Positions 34,777-43,315 of a stretch of 64,000 nucleotides of DNA are shown here, piece by piece. The DNA is taken from positions 360,265-424,264 of the forward strand of contig NZ_JAJAVB010000002.1 of the NCBI RefSeq assembly GCF_020615385.1. The letters run 5' to 3'. The position numbers were made by a program, and so were the translations under genes. This DNA is from Jiella soli (lineage in GTDB: Bacteria; Pseudomonadota; Alphaproteobacteria; Rhizobiales; Rhizobiaceae). Every line of letters begins with the position of its first letter. The first letter of the stretch is position 1. Below the pieces are notes generated by a model. The model did no database searches and was not told the origin of the DNA. It was given only the letters and a program-made list of their open reading frames with translations.

Positions 34777-36320
34777 TCCGCAGCATCCCGTTCGGAGGCC
34801 ACCATCGCCTGGTAGAGCCGGTCTTCGTCGGCGCCCTCGGCCATCAGTTCGTCGACGATCCGCCCGCCGTTCATCACGGCGATGCGATCACAGTTCTGCA
34901 GGAGTTCCGGCAGGTCGTCCGAGACGATGATCAGGCCGATGCCGCGTTCCGACATCGCCTGCATCGCCCGATAGATCGTGTCCTTCGAGCCGACGTCGAC
35001 CCCCACTGTCGGGCCGTGCAGGATCAGGAGCTTCGGCTCGATGCTGAGCCAGCGGCCGATGAGGACGCGCTGCTGGTTGCCACCGGACAGGGCCCCGACC
35101 GGCAGATCGATGTCCTCGGTGTTGAGCTGCATCTCGGCCGAGATGCGCCTCGCCTCGGCGCGGCCCTTGCGGTCGTCGAGGAGACCGAGGAAGCCGGCGA
35201 TCCTGTCGAGGATCAGCGGCGTCTCGTTGGCGTAGATCGACTTCTCCAGGAAAAGCCCTTCGCTGAGGCGATCCTCGGGCACGTAGCCGATACCGAGGGC
35301 GATCGCGTCCGCCGGGCGGGCGATGCGGACCGGTTCGCCGGCGAGCGTCAAGTCGCCGGAGGTCAGCGGCAGATGCCCGGCAAGCGCAAGCGAGAGCTCG
35401 TTGCGGCCGGAATCCGACAGGCCGGTGATGCCGAGGATCTCGCCGCGCCGGAGCGTGATGTCGACGTCCTCGAAATGGCGGCCGGCGGACAGTCCGCGTG
35501 CGCGGAACAGGACGTCGGACTGCGGCGCGGCGCGGCGATAGCGCTGGGCCTCGATCGGCCGGCCGGTCATGAGTTCCGCGAGCTCACCGCGGCTGAAGCT
35601 GCCGATCGGCGCCTGCGCCACCGACTGGCCGTCGCGAAAGACGATCGCCTGGCCGCCGATCCGGTAGCATTCCTCGAGCTTGTGGGTGACGAAGAGCACG
35701 GCGACGTTCTGCGCCCGAAGCCGGCCCACCACCTCGATCAGCGTCTCGACCTCGTGGCGGGTCAGCGACGTCGTCGGCTCATCCATGATGACGAGACGCG
35801 CCTCGCAGGCGATGGCCCTCGCGATCGCCACACGCTGGCGGATGGCGAGCGGCAGGTCGGCGACCTTGGTGCGCATCAGCGCAGGCGTCGGATCGAGGCC
35901 CACCTCGCTGACCGCCCGCCGAGCGGTCTCGACCAGCCGGCGCCGGTCGAGCACGCGAAGCAGCCGACCCTTGCCGTGAACCAGCTGTTCGCCAAGCGCG
36001 ACGTTCTCCTCGACCGTCAGGTTGGGGAGCAGCGAGAGATCCTGGTAGACCGTTTCGATCCCCGCCTCCATCGCCATCAGCGGCGTCAGCGAGCGGCGGC
36101 TGCGGCCGTCGAGCACGATCTCGCCGTCGCTCGGCTCGTAGGCGCCGGAGATGATCTTGATCGCGGTGCTCTTGCCGCAGCCGTTCTCGCCGAGGAGGTG
36201 GTAGGCCTCGCCGGTGCGGATCGTCAGGTCGACGCCGCGCAGGGCATGCACGCCGCCGAAGCGCTTGTGGATCCCCCGCAACTGGAGGAACGGCTGGTCC
36301 GATCCTGGCTGTTTCGACAC
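34773..36320 (-). CDS. Sugar ABC transporter ATP-binding protein, RbsA/XylG type (two domains)
   Basis: 515-residue fused double ATPase. Domain 1 has GENGCGKST and VIMDEPTTSL but a weak signature ([15 protein letters not shown]). Domain 2 has LSGGNQQRVLIGRWL but a degenerate P-loop (GLSDSGRNE), normal for this family, and a Walker B reading LLILHGPTVGVD where DEP is replaced by HGP. GTG 36320 is preferred (GGAG 10 bases before); a TTG at 36329 is an alternative. Follows the binding-protein gene after a 215-base spacer with two strong hairpins. Confidence 0.88.
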   Translation of the reverse strand: MSKQPGSDQPFLQLRGIHKRFGGVHALRGVDLTIRTGEAYHLLGENGCGKSTAIKIISGAYEPSDGEIVLDGRSRRSLTPLMAMEAGIETVYQDLSLLPNLTVEENVALGEQLVHGKGRLLRVLDRRRLVETARRAVSEVGLDPTPALMRTKVADLPLAIRQRVAIARAIACEARLVIMDEPTTSLTRHEVETLIEVVGRLRAQNVAVLFVTHKLEECYRIGGQAIVFRDGQSVAQAPIGSFSRGELAELMTGRPIEAQRYRRAAPQSDVLFRARGLSAGRHFEDVDITLRRGEILGITGLSDSGRNELSLALAGHLPLTSGDLTLAGEPVRIARPADAIALGIGYVPEDRLSEGLFLEKSIYANETPLILDRIAGFLGLLDDRKGRAEARRISAEMQLNTEDIDLPVGALSGGNQQRVLIGRWLSIEPKLLILHGPTVGVDVGSKDTIYRAMQAMSERGIGLIIVSDDLPELLQNCDRIAVMNGGRIVDELMAEGADEDRLYQAMVASERDAAE

Positions 36321-36434
36321 GGTCGACAATCTCCGGCAAGCGTCGCCTCGCCTCCCACGCCTCTGATCGTCCGGCGTGACACGGAGGGGCGGGCGCAAAC
36401 GCGCTTCATCGAGGCACGGCGCCTCGGCATCGGC

Positions 36435-36486
36435 GCGCTGCGGCCGTCGCGGCCGCAGCGCCCATTCGGGAGGGGCACCGCCCCTC
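36435..36486 (-). promoter_or_regulatory. Two perfect hairpins between binding-protein and ATPase genes
   Basis: GCGCTGCGGCC (36435-36445) pairs exactly with GGCCGCAGCGC (36451-36461) around a 5-base loop, and GAGGGGC (36470-36476) pairs exactly with GCCCCTC (36480-36486) around a 3-base loop. Both sit 50-100 bases after the binding-protein stop in the middle of the operon. No T run follows on the transcribed strand. They likely protect the upstream message or attenuate read-through. Confidence 0.65.
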
Positions 36487-36535
36487 TCCGCCGACGGCGA
36501 TGGCCAAAGGCCGGCCGCCGGCAGCGGAAGCTGCC

Positions 36536-37546
36536 TCAGAAGAGGTATTCCTTGTAGTTGTCCTTGTCGGCGAGAACCATGCCGTTGCCGATGACGAGCT
36601 TGCCCTTGCCGGCGCCCGGCTTCACCGTCACCTTCTCGTAGCCCGGCACGCCGAGATCCATGCCGTCCTCGACGGACTTGCCCTCGATCAGCAGCTTGGC
36701 GATCGCGTTCATCGCCATGCCCGCCTTCTGCGGATCCCAGAAGCCGATCGCCGTGATGGCGCCGGAATCGAGGTAAGCGGCGGAGGGGTTCGGCAGGCCC
36801 GTGCCGACCAGGCAGACCTTCCCGGTGAGGCCGGCTTCCTCGATCGCCCGGCCGACGCCGAGAACGTCGTTGCCGGCGGACGTCTGGAAGCCCTTGATGT
36901 CGGGATGCTTGCGCAGGATCTCCTTGGCCTTCTCGTAGGTGCCGTTGGCATCGTCGAAGGACTCGTTGTTCGGATCGACGAGGTCCATGTCGGGATGCTT
37001 GGACTTGGCGTTCTCCTCGCCTGCGCCGACCCACTGCATGTGGGTGCGGCTGCCGAGCGAACCGACGAAGGTCGTCCACTTGCCCTTGCCGCCCATGCAT
37101 TCGGCGAGCCGCTCGTTCAGCGCGGCGCCGTAGGCGGCATTGTCGAAGGCCTCGACGTCGACCATCGTGTTCTTCTGGTTGTCGGCCTCATGCGTCACGA
37201 TGATCGTGCCGCGATCCATGGCGCGCTTGAAGATGCCCTCGAGGATCGAGGGATCCATCGGGACGACGGCGAGAGCGTCGGTCCCCTTGGCCACGAGATC
37301 CTGGATGATCTGTAGCTGCTGGGCGGAATCGGCTGTTGCCGGGCCGACCTGGGTGATGGCCATGTCCGGGTTTTCCTGGGCGAACTTCTCGACGCCGGTC
37401 TTCATCCGGTCGAACCAGGGAATGCCGCTGATCTTGACGACGGTGGTGATCGACTTCTCCTGCGCCTGCGCCGTTTCGGGCGCGATGGCGGCGGCGGAGA
37501 CCATGAGGGCCGTGATCAGGCCAATGTGGATGGACAGTTTCTTCAC
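36536..37546 (-). CDS. Sugar ABC transporter substrate-binding protein (RbsB/RhaS/LsrB-like)
   Basis: 336-residue periplasmic protein. Signal peptide with core IGLITALMVSAAAIA and cleavage near AQAQE. The mature part has KISGIPWFDRMKTGVEKFAQ, LAVVPMDPSILEGIFKRAMD, IIVTHEAD and GFQTSAGNDVLGVGRAIEEA, which place it among the Peripla_BP_4 proteins nearest the rhamnose/autoinducer-2 branch. Start is GTG 37546 behind GGGAGGAA. Confidence 0.9.
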   Translation of the reverse strand: MKKLSIHIGLITALMVSAAAIAPETAQAQEKSITTVVKISGIPWFDRMKTGVEKFAQENPDMAITQVGPATADSAQQLQIIQDLVAKGTDALAVVPMDPSILEGIFKRAMDRGTIIVTHEADNQKNTMVDVEAFDNAAYGAALNERLAECMGGKGKWTTFVGSLGSRTHMQWVGAGEENAKSKHPDMDLVDPNNESFDDANGTYEKAKEILRKHPDIKGFQTSAGNDVLGVGRAIEEAGLTGKVCLVGTGLPNPSAAYLDSGAITAIGFWDPQKAGMAMNAIAKLLIEGKSVEDGMDLGVPGYEKVTVKPGAGKGKLVIGNGMVLADKDNYKEYLF

Positions 37547-37585
37547 GCTGTGTTCCTCCCTGGAAACGTGAGACCCTCGATGACG

Positions 37586-38599
37586 TCAGACCCTGGAAGC
37601 GCGAGGGCGGCGCTTTCGGGCGAAGATCGACGCGAACTGTTCGATGAGGGCGAAGCGGCCGACGGCGAGAAAGCCGAGCAGCAGCGCACCCCATGCGAAA
37701 TCCCGCACGAAGTTGGACAGGCCGACGAAGTTCAGCAGGCTCGACAGGAGCTGCAGGACGACGGCGGACAGGACGACGCAGATGACGCGGCCGTAGCCGC
37801 CCTGCGGGCGCACCCCGGCCATCACCGCGACGAGGATGGCGATCAAAAGGTAGGACGTGCCGTAGTCCCACTTCACGTTGACGTTGCGCGCGGCGATGAT
37901 GACGCCGGCGATACCCGCGAGGGTCCCCGAGATGGTGTAGGTGGTGGCGATGATCCGGCGCTTGGGAAATCCGCTGTAGTCGGCCGCCTTCGGATTGGTG
38001 CCGGTCAGCATCAGCTGCAAGCCGTAGGGGGTGTAGCGAAGCACCGCGCTGAGCAGCGCCGCGACGGCGCAGAAGATCAGGAAACTCGTCGGAACCTCGA
38101 ACAGGAGGCCGTTGCCGAGGTCGTAGAGCGGATCGGGAGAGCCGATGGTGACGGACCGCCCGTCGGAGAAAACGACGGCAAGCCCCGTATAGAGCATCTG
38201 CGTGCCGAGCGTGCACAGGATCGGGGTGATGCCGAAGCGCGAGATGATCCAGCCGTTGAGGAACCCGCCGGCCATGCCGACCAGCACCGCTCCGGCAGCG
38301 AAGGTGATGGTGAACAGCATCGGCGCATCGTCCGCCGAGAACAGCGAGAGCGCGACCAGTCCGGAGGCGACGCCCGCGAGGTTGGCGAGCGCGATGCCCG
38401 ACAGGTCGATGCCGCCGTTGCCCGCGCACATGGCGAGCATCACGCCGATGGCGAGCAGCCCGATCTCGGGCACCTGGCTGGCCATGGACTGAAGATTGTA
38501 GAGCGAAAGATAGGTTCCGTCGGAGGTCGCGCCCCCGACGAGGAGGAGCACGACGACGAGCACCGACAGCACGACGAGATGTCCGTCGAGTTTACGCAA
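37586..38599 (-). CDS. Sugar ABC transporter permease, first of the operon (RhaQ/LsrC-like)
   Basis: 337-residue membrane protein. MLAMCAGNGGIDLSGIALAN is the conserved GGIDLS block; the C-terminal part has VMAGVRPQGGYGRVICVVLS. Starts at TTG 38599 with GGGAGGAGG in front. It is the promoter-proximal gene, and a permease before the binding-protein gene is an uncommon order for these systems. Confidence 0.88.
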   Translation of the reverse strand: MRKLDGHLVVLSVLVVVLLLVGGATSDGTYLSLYNLQSMASQVPEIGLLAIGVMLAMCAGNGGIDLSGIALANLAGVASGLVALSLFSADDAPMLFTITFAAGAVLVGMAGGFLNGWIISRFGITPILCTLGTQMLYTGLAVVFSDGRSVTIGSPDPLYDLGNGLLFEVPTSFLIFCAVAALLSAVLRYTPYGLQLMLTGTNPKAADYSGFPKRRIIATTYTISGTLAGIAGVIIAARNVNVKWDYGTSYLLIAILVAVMAGVRPQGGYGRVICVVLSAVVLQLLSSLLNFVGLSNFVRDFAWGALLLGFLAVGRFALIEQFASIFARKRRPRASRV

Positions 38600-38614
38600 G
38601 ACCTCCTCCCAAAG

Positions 38615-38625
38615 GTTTAGTAAAC
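38615..38625. promoter_or_regulatory. LacI-type operator, importer side
   Basis: GTTTAGTAAAC, palindromic except for the central base, 16 bases before the first permease start. The same sequence in the opposite orientation occurs at 38883-38893; a weaker copy follows 9 bases further on. Confidence 0.6.
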
Positions 38626-38882
38626 AACAACCCGATTTAGTGAATTGCTAGCAGACATCGCCGGGCTTCACAACAGGGTCGGCCGCCGATGCGCGCTGTT
38701 CCGCCCCCGGCCCGGTATCGCAATCCGGGCCCTTAGGCGCAGATCCGGCGCCCTCAGGGACGGGGTTGATGCCATCAATCGCCTAGACCACAGGGATTTC
38801 TCTGCCCGCCATCGAAAATTCCGAGCCCCGGAGACCACCGCGCAACGGCACCACCGCTCCCCTAGCGAACGGCGACAAATCA

Positions 38883-38893
38883 GTTTACTAAAC
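38883..38893. promoter_or_regulatory. LacI-type operator, regulator side
   Basis: GTTTACTAAAC, the exact reverse complement of the box at 38615-38625, 54 bases before the LacI gene start. Confidence 0.6.
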
Positions 38894-38946
38894 ATCCATG
38901 ATAACGAGCCGCGAGGACGGCGCGTCGCAACAGCAGGAAGCAACCA

Positions 38947-39993
38947 TTGAAGCGGTCGGTGACACTGCGCCAGGTGGCTGAACATGCCAGGGTTTCGGCC
39001 TCCACGGCTTCGTTGGTCCTGAACGGCAAGGGCGACATATCGGAGGCGACGCGCCAGCGCGTGATGCGCGCGGTCAGCGAGATGAACTACGTCCCGCGCG
39101 CCGGCCGCGCCCGGCCCGAGGCCGGCAATACGATCTCCTTCCTGAAGATCGCCAAGCACGGCCACACGGTGAACCGCGACCACAATCACTTCATCTCGGA
39201 CTATATCGACGGCATGTCCTTCGAGGCGACGCGGCGGGACTATTCGCTGCATGTGGTCAGCATCGAGGGGAGCAATTTGCGCCCGGCTTTCGACGCCATT
39301 TCCAACGGCGACCTCAGCGGCGTCGTCGTGCTCGGCACCGAACTCGCGCAGGAGGACGTGCAGAGCTTCCAGCGCGAAGGCCTGCCGATGGTCTTCATCG
39401 ACACCTTCTTTCCGCAGCTCGACGCCAATTTCGTCGACATGGACAATGCACAATCGATCTATCAAGCGATCGAGCATCTGAAGGATCGCGGCTTCACCCG
39501 CATCGGCCTTGTCGGCAGCTACTCGGCTGTCACCAATTTCAGCCTCCGCCAGCAGGCCTTCTCAAGCGGTCTCGCCGCACTTGGACTTTCCGCCCATGGT
39601 GACGCGATCCTTTCCGTCGAATCGACCCTCGACGGCGCCTATCAGGACGGCCTTCGCCTGCTGAAGGAGGGCGCCGCGGTCGCCGAGGCTTATTGTTGCG
39701 TCAACGACATCGTCGCCCTCGGCTTCATGCGTGCTCTTAAAGAATGCGGCTACCGGGTCCCGGAGGATGTCTCGCTCATTGGTTTCGACAATCTGCCGAT
39801 GAGCGCCATCGTCGACCCGCCGCTCACGACCATCGAGGTACCGAAGCAGCGGATCGGCGCAATGGCGATACGCCTGCTCGACGATTTGATTGTCTCAGAA
39901 ACTCCCCAGCCGGCGGTCAAGGCATTGATCAGTGGCCGGTTGGTCCTGAGGGACAGCACGTTGCCCTCTAAGGAACCGTTCGGGAACGGTTGA
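38947..39993 (+). CDS. LacI-family transcriptional regulator
   Basis: 348-residue repressor. HTH at ~5-55 (VTLRQVAEHARVSASTASLV, RQRVMRAVSEMNYVPRAGRA); effector domain with ISDYIDGMSFEATRRDYSLH, SGVVVLGTELAQED, AYCCVNDIVALGFMRALKEC and DVSLIGFDNLPMSAIVDPPL. The start is TTG 38947 with AGGAAG in front; no ATG exists before the HTH. Divergent from the DhaKL-linked sugar importer, flanked by matching boxes, so its likely target is that operon. Confidence 0.9.
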   Translation: MKRSVTLRQVAEHARVSASTASLVLNGKGDISEATRQRVMRAVSEMNYVPRAGRARPEAGNTISFLKIAKHGHTVNRDHNHFISDYIDGMSFEATRRDYSLHVVSIEGSNLRPAFDAISNGDLSGVVVLGTELAQEDVQSFQREGLPMVFIDTFFPQLDANFVDMDNAQSIYQAIEHLKDRGFTRIGLVGSYSAVTNFSLRQQAFSSGLAALGLSAHGDAILSVESTLDGAYQDGLRLLKEGAAVAEAYCCVNDIVALGFMRALKECGYRVPEDVSLIGFDNLPMSAIVDPPLTTIEVPKQRIGAMAIRLLDDLIVSETPQPAVKALISGRLVLRDSTLPSKEPFGNG

Positions 39994-40395
39994 TGGTCGC
40001 GGGAGCCTTGGTTTCAGAGGCTGTCTTGAGCGTGATCTGGAGAAGCTATCACTACCTATTAGTGTATGAGGCGATATGACTTTCTCTGATTGGATGAAAC
40101 GTTGCGGCGGTTCTTCGGACTGGTTGAAAGCAGATCCAGCCGCTACGTTTATGACCGGGCGAACGTGCCCCCCGCAGAACGAGTAGCTCGGCTGCGGTAG
40201 GTCAGCGGCCGCTATTGTGCGACTTTAGCACCTGGTGGCGCAGACGTTTCCCTGACGCCGTCTCCGAACCTGCTCGGCGCATGGTGCGCGTGGAGCACAT
40301 TGCAGTTCATCTCGCGCTCGGCGTTTCTCCTATGGCATACCGCCGGTATTGCGACCGTTTCTCTCCGATGGGGCTGATGGCAACCGCTCGCTCCG
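39994..40395. other. Intergenic region, possible short decayed frame
   Basis: 402 bases between the convergent LacI and LysR genes. One 36-codon frame (TTG 40090 to TAG 40198-40200) reads LDETLRRFFGLVESRSSRYV then YDRANVPPAERVARLR, which looks protein-like but matches nothing I can name. A longer plus-strand frame from 40215 has no recognisable domain and runs into the LysR gene. No clear terminator was seen. Confidence 0.35.
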
Positions 40396-41328
40396 TCAGC
40401 TTTGCTGCGTCTGCGTGTCGGCAGCGATTTGCTGGAGCCAGGGGAGAACCGGGTCCGGTTGACGGACGGCTTCAACGATCTTCTCATAGACTTCGTTGAT
40501 CGCCCGGGACTTCACCGTGTCGGATCGATGAACCACGCCAAGGAGTCGCTTGATTGGCGCGGGACCCGGCAGTGGCAGGTGCTTCAGGGGCGGCGGCATG
40601 ATCGACACGCTCGGCTTGGGCGCGATGGAGACGCCCAGATTGAACAAGACCATGCTGGAGATCGTCTCGAGGTTTTCCAGTTCCATGCTCTCTCGCACGG
40701 AGATGTTGTGGTCTTGGAGCCATTGCTCGATCATCGCTCCGACCACCGCGCTCCGCGAAAACCGGATGAAGGGCCGCGTCCGCAAGAGATGGATCGGGTC
40801 GTCGCTGTCGGCCTGGATCGACGCCAGCACCTCCATGGGCTCCTCGGCGACATCCAGCCAGTTGAGCTTCTGGGGAATGAACGGCGGCTTGGAGACGATT
40901 GCGAGATCGAGTGCGCCGCGTTCGACCTGCTGCACCAGCGTCGTCGTCAGGCCGGGCACGACGCTGACATTGAGCCTTGGGTAGTCGATCTTCAGCTTTG
41001 AAATCGCCATTGGGACGAGGCCGGTCAATGTCGTCGACACGGCACCCAGGGCCAGAACGCCCTGAAGGCCGGACTCGCCCAGGACAGAGGGCAGAATTCC
41101 GTCATAGGCGACGACGACCTCCCTCGCCCGCGCGACGAGCGCCCGCCCGGTCGAGGTCAGCTCGGGGGTGCGCTTCGTGCGGTCGAAGATCTTCACGCCC
41201 CACTCTTCCTCGAGACCCTTCATCTGCTGGCTCACTGCGGCATGGGTCAGGAAGACGGCGTCCGCTGCGGCACTGAACGTGCCGTGTTCCTCGATCGCGA
41301 TCAGGGTCTTGAGGACGCGAATGGTCAC
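40396..41328 (-). CDS. LysR-family transcriptional regulator
   Basis: 310-residue regulator. N-terminal winged HTH (RVLKTLIAIEEHGTFSAAAD, FLTHAAVSQQMKGLEEEWGV, LFDRT-like KIFDRTKRTPELT) and a two-lobed effector domain beginning at about residue 90 (GVLALGAVSTTLTGLVPMAI). GTG start at 41328. Divergent from the thiamine-diphosphate enzyme and tct genes, with inverted repeats between, so it is the likely activator of that operon; LysR proteins beside Tct operons usually respond to the transported carboxylate. Confidence 0.9.
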   Translation of the reverse strand: MTIRVLKTLIAIEEHGTFSAAADAVFLTHAAVSQQMKGLEEEWGVKIFDRTKRTPELTSTGRALVARAREVVVAYDGILPSVLGESGLQGVLALGAVSTTLTGLVPMAISKLKIDYPRLNVSVVPGLTTTLVQQVERGALDLAIVSKPPFIPQKLNWLDVAEEPMEVLASIQADSDDPIHLLRTRPFIRFSRSAVVGAMIEQWLQDHNISVRESMELENLETISSMVLFNLGVSIAPKPSVSIMPPPLKHLPLPGPAPIKRLLGVVHRSDTVKSRAINEVYEKIVEAVRQPDPVLPWLQQIAADTQTQQS

Positions 41329-41341
41329 CGGCGGTGCGACT

Positions 41342-41355
41342 TGCTATTGTTAGCA
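41342..41355. promoter_or_regulatory. Candidate LysR binding site
   Basis: TGCTATTGTTAGCA: arms TGCTA and TAGCA are exactly complementary, and a further TTAGCA follows at 41372-41377. It starts 13 bases upstream of the LysR start codon, the usual autoregulatory position, in AT-richer sequence that should also hold the divergent promoter. Confidence 0.5.
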
Positions 41356-41480
41356 GAATTTTCAGATTGCGTTAGCATTTGTCCCTTTCGTACAATTTGC
41401 CTTTCCAATATCCTCTTTAGAACGGCTGGAAATCAAGGGGGAGAGGAGCCCCCGAGTCAGCCGGGAGGAGGAGGATCATC

Positions 41481-41597
41481 ATGCTGACCGACCGCGTCGA
41501 GCCGTCGCAGTTCCGGCCTGTCCGCCGATGGACGAACGCGGACGGCGGCCGGGTTCCGGATAAAGCAGTATCGCGCGAAGCTGGGCCGGCATGCTGA
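41481..41597 (+). CDS. Small leader ORF coupled to the thiamine-diphosphate enzyme gene
   Basis: 38 codons from ATG 41481, preceded by a very strong ribosome site (GGGAGGAGGAGG) and a possible stem GGGGG/CCCCC at 41437-41453. The peptide (MLTDRVEPSQFRPVRRWTNA then DGGRVPDKAVSREAGPAC) has no known domain. Its stop overlaps the next start within ATGCTGA (41591-41597), while the next gene itself has only a poor ribosome site. This fits translational coupling; whether the peptide has a function of its own is unknown. Confidence 0.5.
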   Translation: MLTDRVEPSQFRPVRRWTNADGGRVPDKAVSREAGPAC

Positions 41598-43225
41598 CCC
41601 GGGCGGACCGGAAGAGCGGTATCCGCGGCGCCGACCTTCTCGTGAGGATCCTCGCTGCGGCCGGCGTTCGACGAATATTCAGCCTGTCCGGCAACCAGAT
41701 CATGCCGGTCTATGACGCCTGCCTCGACGCCGGCATCCAGATCATCCACACACGCCACGAGGCGGCCGCGGTGTTCATGGCCGATGCCCATGCGCAGCTG
41801 ACCGGGACGATCGGCGTGGCCCTGGTAACCGCGGCGCCCGGAGCCCTCAACGCCGTCGGTCCCCTTTACAGCGCCCGCTGTTCGGAAAGCCCGGTGCTGC
41901 TGCTGACCGGCGATTCCGCCGTGGCGCAGGACGGCATGGGAGCGTTCCAGGAACTCGACCAGATTGCCGTGACGGCCCCCCTCACCAAGCTGTCGCGCCG
42001 TCCGTCGAGCCCTGCGGAACTGTCACGCGACCTGATCGCGGCAATGCGCACCGCTGTATCCGGGCGCCCTGGCCCGGTTCATCTGGCGCTCCCCTTCGAC
42101 ATGCTGGAGGCCGATGCCGGCGCCGTCCCGCCGCCCGAGACGGCGATGCCTGCTCCGCGCCGCGCCGCCGCGCCGGATGCCGAGCTTTCGGGGCTGCAGG
42201 CGAAGATTGCGGCGGCAAGCCGGCCGCTCATCATTGCCGCTCCCTGCCTAGCGGCGACGCGCTCCGGTCCGCTGACCCAAAGCCTTGCCGATGCGCTGGA
42301 CGCGCCAGTCCTGGTCATGGAGAGCCCGCGCGGCACCCGGGATCCTTCGCTGGGAGCCCTCTCCCAGATCATTGCTGAGGCCGACCTGATCGTATCGTTG
42401 GGCAAGCGGATCGATTTCACCCTCGGCTTCGGCCGTCTGGCAGTGGAATCCGATTGGGTCTTCGTCGATCCCGAGGACCAGGAGCACGAGCGGGCACGCC
42501 GCAACCTCGGCTCCCGGCTCGTGGCCGCGATCAGGGCGGACGCCGGCGCGGTAGCCGAAGCGCTGGTCGGCTCGGCCGGGCAAGGAAGGGCCCGCACCGC
42601 GTGGCGCGATCTGGTCGCGCGCAATCTTGCAGCCCGGCAAGGCGATCGGCGGGAACTGCCGCGAGGCGACCGGATCACGTCGGCCGCCCTGTGTGCAGCG
42701 GTGCAGGCGCATATCTCGGCGGCGGACGAGTCCGTGGTGATCTGCGATGGCGGCGAGTTCGGCCAGTGGGCGCAGGCCGGAACCCATGGCACCTACCGCC
42801 TGATCAACGGCCCGTCCGGGGCGATCGGCGGGTCCCCCTGCTATGCCCTCGCTGCAAAGCTCGCGCGTCCACATGCACAGGTCTTCGCGCTGATGGGCGA
42901 CGGAACCATCGGCTTTCATCTGGCCGAATTCGAGACCGCGGCGCGGGAAAACGCGCCCTTCGTCGCGATCGTCGGCAACGATCGCTGCTGGAACGCGGAA
43001 CACCAGATCCAGCTGCGCGAATACGGCCCGGACCGCCTGATCGGCTGCCAACTCTCCGAGGCGCGCTACGACAAGGCCGTCGAAGCGCTCGGCGGACACG
43101 GCGAATTCGTCACCAGACGCAGCGAGCTCGACGCGGCCATCGCGCGCGCCGTCGGATCCGGCAAGGTCGCCTGCGTCAACGTACTCATCGAAGGACAAGC
43201 TGCACCGAGCGGAGCGGCGCATTGA
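41591..43225 (+). CDS. Thiamine-diphosphate-dependent enzyme, acetolactate-synthase-like
   Basis: 544-residue enzyme with the three domains of the acetolactate synthase/decarboxylase group. The catalytic Glu lies in HTRHEAAAVFMADAHAQLTG; the ThDP motif is GDGTIGFHLAEFETAARENA continuing to IVGNDRCWN (GDG...ND). Related families include acetolactate synthase, glyoxylate carboligase, oxalyl-CoA decarboxylase, sulfoacetaldehyde acetyltransferase and benzoylformate decarboxylase; I cannot choose among them. No small regulatory subunit gene is adjacent, so biosynthetic acetolactate synthase is unlikely. First full gene of the tct operon. Confidence 0.85.
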   Translation: MLTRADRKSGIRGADLLVRILAAAGVRRIFSLSGNQIMPVYDACLDAGIQIIHTRHEAAAVFMADAHAQLTGTIGVALVTAAPGALNAVGPLYSARCSESPVLLLTGDSAVAQDGMGAFQELDQIAVTAPLTKLSRRPSSPAELSRDLIAAMRTAVSGRPGPVHLALPFDMLEADAGAVPPPETAMPAPRRAAAPDAELSGLQAKIAAASRPLIIAAPCLAATRSGPLTQSLADALDAPVLVMESPRGTRDPSLGALSQIIAEADLIVSLGKRIDFTLGFGRLAVESDWVFVDPEDQEHERARRNLGSRLVAAIRADAGAVAEALVGSAGQGRARTAWRDLVARNLAARQGDRRELPRGDRITSAALCAAVQAHISAADESVVICDGGEFGQWAQAGTHGTYRLINGPSGAIGGSPCYALAAKLARPHAQVFALMGDGTIGFHLAEFETAARENAPFVAIVGNDRCWNAEHQIQLREYGPDRLIGCQLSEARYDKAVEALGGHGEFVTRRSELDAAIARAVGSGKVACVNVLIEGQAAPSGAAH

Positions 43226-43315
43226 TCGGCGCATAGTCGGTGTCGCGGCGACCTGGCTGCTTGGGAGGGCGGCCGGTCGACGAATGATCGAAGACAATCA
43301 ACTGGGAGGAAGCAC

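Larger units (their letters stand above)
38600..38946. other. Divergent control region with LacI-type boxes
   Basis: 347 bases between the minus-strand importer operon and the plus-strand LacI gene. It contains a box near each end (38615-38625 and 38883-38893) and a degenerate repeat GATTTAGTGAATT at 38634-38646. The GC-rich middle holds no supported gene. Confidence 0.6.

Noticed and set aside
40215-40499. 94-codon plus-strand ORF at the 3' end of the LysR gene
   Set aside because: It runs antisense into the LysR coding region and has no domain or ribosome site; most likely a shadow frame.
41591-43225. Calling the ThDP enzyme sulfoacetaldehyde acetyltransferase because of the TauE/SafE neighbour
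   Set aside because: No phosphotransacetylase or other sulfonate gene is present and I see no residues that separate it from acetolactate-synthase-like relatives.
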